Source: Combretum micranthum (taxonomy: Eukaryota; Streptophyta; Magnoliopsida; Myrtales; Combretaceae). From it: DNA of 64,000 nucleotides. The translations under genes and the position numbers were made by a program. This document shows positions 60,083 through 64,000 of the stretch, piece after piece; within the stretch, counting starts at the first letter, position 1; every line of letters begins with the position of its first letter. The stretch is taken from contig JAMXBD010001396.1 of NCBI GenBank assembly GCA_024138025.1, positions 62,001 through 126,000 on the forward strand, in the 5' to 3' direction. Under the pieces are notes generated by a model. It searched no databases, was not told the origin of the DNA, and saw nothing but the letters and a program-made list of their open reading frames with translations.

Positions 60083-61924
60083 AGTTTTAGAGAAATATAA
60101 GCTTTTGTTTAGAATCTACATTAATCCACCAAACCAAAAGTTATACACTCAACCAAAACTACGAGCTCTTAACCAATCGACCACCACACTTGTTTGGAGT
60201 GAAATACCACCACAATGGTGTTGCTCATTGCATGAATGAGCATTTCAATGCCCCATGTACCCTTAATCCTCGCCATCGTGCTTCAAGTAAAGCAAAATCT
60301 AAAACTACTCCTTTTTTTTGTTTGCATGCCCACTATTTAAGTAATACATAGGAGACAACACCCAGAGGTCCAATTGATAAATTTGATTTTAGGGCTTCTC
60401 AGTGCAAGAGATTCGAGTGATTAAGAGATAATGGTCCACATAGTGAACTTAGGGATTAGATTTCAATTATGGAATTTATAGGTTAGGTTTTTTTTTCGCC
60501 CTCCTTGTGATTGATTTTCCACTTTGGAGGTGTTCCACCTTTAAATTGGCTATACTTTAAATTGTGGATTGGATTTCAATTGTGAAATTTGAAGCTTAGG
60601 TGTTCCACCTTTAAATTATCTATAAGTTAAACCCCTTTTGTTGATAAGTTTGATATGCAGTAAGTATGGCATTTAGTAAAACATATGGGAATCACTGTTC
60701 TAAATTGTTTTTAGTAATGAACATGAGATAATAATTTCATTTTAATAAATTGTGTGATTGGGCTTATTTTAAGTAGAATGAGCATACAATGATATTTATG
60801 AAATACCTTTAAGGTTATGGGCATATTTCAAAAAATGGGGAAGTAAATCATTTAAGATAACCTCATAAAATTGTTACATAATTAATATAAACTTTCCTTA
60901 TTGGGAAAAAAATGTAATTGTATGCAAACGGTACCATAAAAGCACTATGTGAACTTGATATATGAAATCAATCAATTTTTCCTTATAATAACTATTGATT
61001 GATTGCATCATCCATACCTCTTAGTCCCAAATGACATAAACTTTATTTTAACTCTTCAATAAAATGGAGAGCTGAGATAACTTCAATGGCTAATATTGAA
61101 ATCTTATGTGTATATGTGTGTGTGTGTGTGTGTGCGCGCGCGCATGTGTGTGTGTGCGTTTAAGTATTATACCAAAATCCCATCTCAACTTGAATAGTAT
61201 TGAATTACCAAACGTAAAAAGTTATTTTTTTTCACTTGATAGAAGAAAAAAATAAAAAAAATAAAGGATGACCACACATATGTTTAGTGAACCAAACCGA
61301 CAAAGGAGACTTAAGGACTGTATTCATAATACCTTAGAGAGGGGAATTGGGCACCATTACAAAACCAATTGTTGTTGATCTTTGTGAACATGCCTCAGTA
61401 GCGAGGAATTAGGAGTGGACAAAGCCAAGGAAATAATTAGGAAACATATAGAGTAATTATAAAAAGCTTACAATATAGACAAGTTTTTAATTATTAGTTT
61501 ACAATTTACTGTGAATTAGTAAGATATAGGTAGAAAATTTATTTTGATAGGACTATAGAGGTATAGATAGAATGCAAGAGGCCTACTCTCTTTGTTGAAA
61601 AGGAAACACTTGTGTCTTGTCTTATTAGGCTCACTTGCAACTGTTCCAATCTTAAGGGCCACTAGTTTTTTTCCATAACCTTTTTTCATTGAATACATAA
61701 ATTTAAACAGGAGGTATTCCAAGATGTTGACATAAACCATCGTGTATATGCGATATTCTGATTGGTTTCACCTTGTCTATGGTATTATGGTATTGGTGAG
61801 GAATCTACATCTTCAAGAATCTCTTAATTTTTTTATATAATTATACATACATATATATATATTAGCATATATGCATATTTTTCAAGTCATTAACTTCTAG
61901 ATTGGGATAACTTCACCTACAAAT
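60083..61924. other. Copy-B segment of the duplicated non-coding flank
   Basis: Collinear with copy A ~3345-5130, including the TTCCACTTTGGAGGT and GTTGATCT words. No gene. Confidence 0.7.
61105..61159. repeat. Alternating purine-pyrimidine tract (TG)n(CG)n(TG)n
   Basis: Fifty-five bases of strict purine-pyrimidine alternation with a central CGCGCGCGCG-type core. Copy A has only a short TG run at 4358-4373, so it expanded in copy B. Confidence 0.9.
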
Positions 61925-63697
61925 TGGTGGGCATTTATTCAAAACTAAATCCCTGGTGTGAAAACAATGGGATCAACATGAGTGAAAATTAGGACATAGA
62001 ATAAAGTCAAAGCGTACTTTGTTCCATTGAATCACAACAATTCTAAAATGGATAGATGATCTTCTAGCTGCTGTGTGCACAGATTCCTTTCCATGAGTAA
62101 TAGGAAACTCTATAGAATGAGAGAATGAGATAATGAGAGAGAAAAAAAAATTACTTATTGAGGCTCTGTCAAATATGTTTATTAGTGCACATGCAGTTAA
62201 GAACCATGACCCTAGCATGAAACTTATGAGCTAAGCCACTAAAAAGCCCCTTTACTTCAGTACTAGCCTTAGGGTATCTACACATATAAGTGATCATGTC
62301 ATTTTTCCCATGAGTTAATGATTTCCTAATGTTTATTAAGAAATACAATATAATCATTTGATATTACACTTCTCTACTCTCTAATAAACCTCCTCAAAGG
62401 CACTGGTTCTTAAGGTTGTTGAATAGTTAAAGGAAAAGGAACATTGTCATCAAAATGTTCTTGGACTTGATCAGAAGTACATTTCTGATTTGGTGTCAAA
62501 ACAACCAAAGAGAAAAATGTTGTTGTTCAGCACTATGATTCTGACTTGGAGCCTAAATAATTGTCAATGTAGTACGTTCCTCTTCAATTACAAAGTTCTT
62601 AACCTTATCTTCCCCTTCAACCTTAATGTCCTCAAAAAATTGCAAATTTCCTGTTTCAAAGATTGTTCTATTTAGAGATTGTAAATTTTATAATCGTGTG
62701 ATTTCTTGGCATAACCAACAAACTGATAGTTAATGGTTTTTTAGTCGAATTTCTTTTCATTAAGTCTATAAAGCCTAGCTTCAGTTAGACATCCCCAAAG
62801 CCTTAGGTGCTTAGGGGCAGATTTCTTATCCGGTCATAACTTATATAGAGTTTTAGCTATCGCTTTAGTTGATACTCTATTGAGAATATAGGTTACAGTC
62901 CTTAATGCTTCATTCAAAGTGAGTCTGGAAATTTTTATATGACTAATCATACTTCTTACCATATCTTCAAGGGTATTATTTTTTCTATCATTTACCTCAC
63001 TCATGCTAAGCAAACTAAGTATGGTATACTAAGGATCAACCCCATACTCCTTTAGTAATTTCACAAATCGCCCTAGACATTGTTCACCTAAATCGTCATT
63101 TCTACTGTAATATTCATCTCCTTTGTCAGATCTAACAGATTTAATCCTTTTGCCTAGTTAATTTTCAACTTCGGCCTTAAAACTTTTGATCATGTCTAAA
63201 GATTGTGACCTCTCATGAATTAAATATATGTAAGCGTAACGAGAGTAATCATCTATGAATGTAAGAAAGTATTGTTGAACATTCCATAAAGTCAAAGGAA
63301 ATAGCCCAGATATATCTATATGTATTAGTTTTAAAACTTCCTCAGCTCTCTCGACTCTTACCCTTTTCATTATGCACCAAGCGCAATACTTAGGGTAGTC
63401 ATTCTTTACATGAGAGGGATCCTTATAGAAAAAACACTTTATGTCCTTAAACTTACTATTTTTCTTTCTAAAGCATCCACAGCTTCTTACAGCCTGTTTG
63501 CCCTTTCTTTTCTTGGAACCGTTAGAGGCAAAAGCAAAACTAGCACTCTCAGTCTTCTTTTGCCTCATCCTTTCCTCTACTTGTACTAAATGAGATATGA
63601 GCTCACTAATTGTCCTTTTTTTTCTCCTTAGATAAATAACTCACTTCAAAATGACCAAATTAAGGTGGCAAGGACATCAAAGAAAAATACATTCTAC
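61925..63697 (-). mobile_element. Copia remnant, copy B, with large internal deletion
   Basis: 61925-62290 is the left ~366 bp of the same LTR as 5131-5686. At 62290/62291 it jumps to sequence equal to copy A 9736, so RNase H, RT and the rest of the LTR are gone. The rest to 63697 is integrase and gag sequence on the minus strand, ending at the foldback element as in copy A. Confidence 0.75.
63158..63568 (-). pseudogene. Copia gag zinc knuckle fused to integrase
   Basis: A 136-codon open frame reads gag C-terminus RMRQKKTES-type codons, a damaged zinc knuckle CFFYKDPSHVKNDYPKY (the second and last Cys have become Tyr), CAWCIMKR, and then directly LKLIHIDISGLFP and FLTFIDDYSRYAYIYLIHE from the integrase core. 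The protease and HHCC domain normally between them are missing. The same join is present in copy A near 10.8 kb. Integrase motif LIHIDISG retains its Asp. Confidence 0.8.
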
Positions 63698-64000
63698 ATT
63701 CATTATAGGGTAAGTTATAAAAACATGACCTGTTTTGGATCAATTGCAATAAGGTGACTTGAGTTTTGTTTTCAAACAAATACATGATCTGTTTAATAAT
63801 CTTGTGTTGATTTTAAAAACACATGGCACATTTTTTTGATTAGTCCTATTATTAATTAATTTAGATTTACTAAAATAAATAAAAATATATATAATTTTGG
63901 AAAATAAAAAAAAGAAAAAACAAATTGGGGAAAAATTTTCATCAATGTCTTCTTCTTTCTCTCTCTAGAAACTACCTATTTTACAACCCTAACCGCATGA
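63698..64000. mobile_element. Left arm of the long-TIR foldback element (copy B), cut by window end
   Basis: CATTCATTATAGGGTAAGTT at 63698 and the following ~300 bp match 11132-11450. The right arm lies beyond the window. Confidence 0.75.

Overview
This window is plant nuclear DNA, most likely from a eudicot. It is AT-rich and dominated by transposable elements. The evidence is a senescence-regulator S40 gene pair, plant-type LTR retrotransposons (Sirevirus/copia, chromovirus-like and Tat/Ogre-like gypsy), an L1-type LINE, a hAT MITE and a plastid-lipase-like pseudogene. There are no operons, bacterial signals or CRISPR arrays.

The backbone is an old tandem segmental duplication. Copy A runs from the window start (and beyond it) to at least ~11.45 kb. 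Copy B starts around 20.1 kb and reaches the window end. Each copy opens with an S40 (DUF584) gene. Collinear blocks by eye are: A 1-1735 with B ~20306-22075; A ~1735-2425 with B ~50955-51640; A ~2425-3340 with B ~52630-53550; A ~3345-5489 with B ~60083-62290; A ~9736-11450 with B ~62291-64000. Copy B is inflated by about 28.9 kb between its first two blocks, by a small extra piece at ~51.64-52.63 kb and by a solo LTR at 53.55-60.08 kb. Copy B lacks 4.2 kb that copy A has (5490-9735), and about 2.15 kb of that is a solo LTR inserted in A.

Layout: 1-459, S40 copy A (5' end outside the window). 460-5130, non-coding. 5131-11131, minus-strand copia remnant interrupted by a solo LTR at 6619-8763 (TSD CAGAT). 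11132-12905, long-TIR foldback element with a 523-bp tandem duplication. ~14.2-16.06 kb, decayed L1-type LINE. 18.67-19.02 kb, 175-bp tandem duplication. 19087-19760, hAT-type MITE (8-bp TSD). 20118-20764, S40 copy B. 24806-28464, solo LTR (TSD TTTAC). 29629-40467, a very young Sirevirus-type copia element with an extra third ORF (TSD GTATG). ~40.6-44 kb, Tat/Ogre-like gypsy remnant. 45.8-46.65 kb, plastid-lipase-like pseudogene. ~48.85-50.04 kb, truncated LTR. 53552-60077, minus-strand solo LTR containing a second solo LTR at 54035-57462 (TSD ATCAA). 61925-63697, copy-B copia remnant. 63698-64000, start of the foldback element again.

The only plausible host gene is S40, and both copies carry a different one-base deletion in a short homopolymer. 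The Sirevirus LTRs differ by seven indels and, by eye, no substitutions. Its reading frames are broken almost only by one-base shifts around intact catalytic motifs. Uncorrected long-read indel errors therefore compete with real decay as the explanation. The most novel item is the Sirevirus third ORF. It sits where env-like genes are usually reported, but it looks like a nuclear, acidic/basic, plant-transposon-domain protein and not an envelope.
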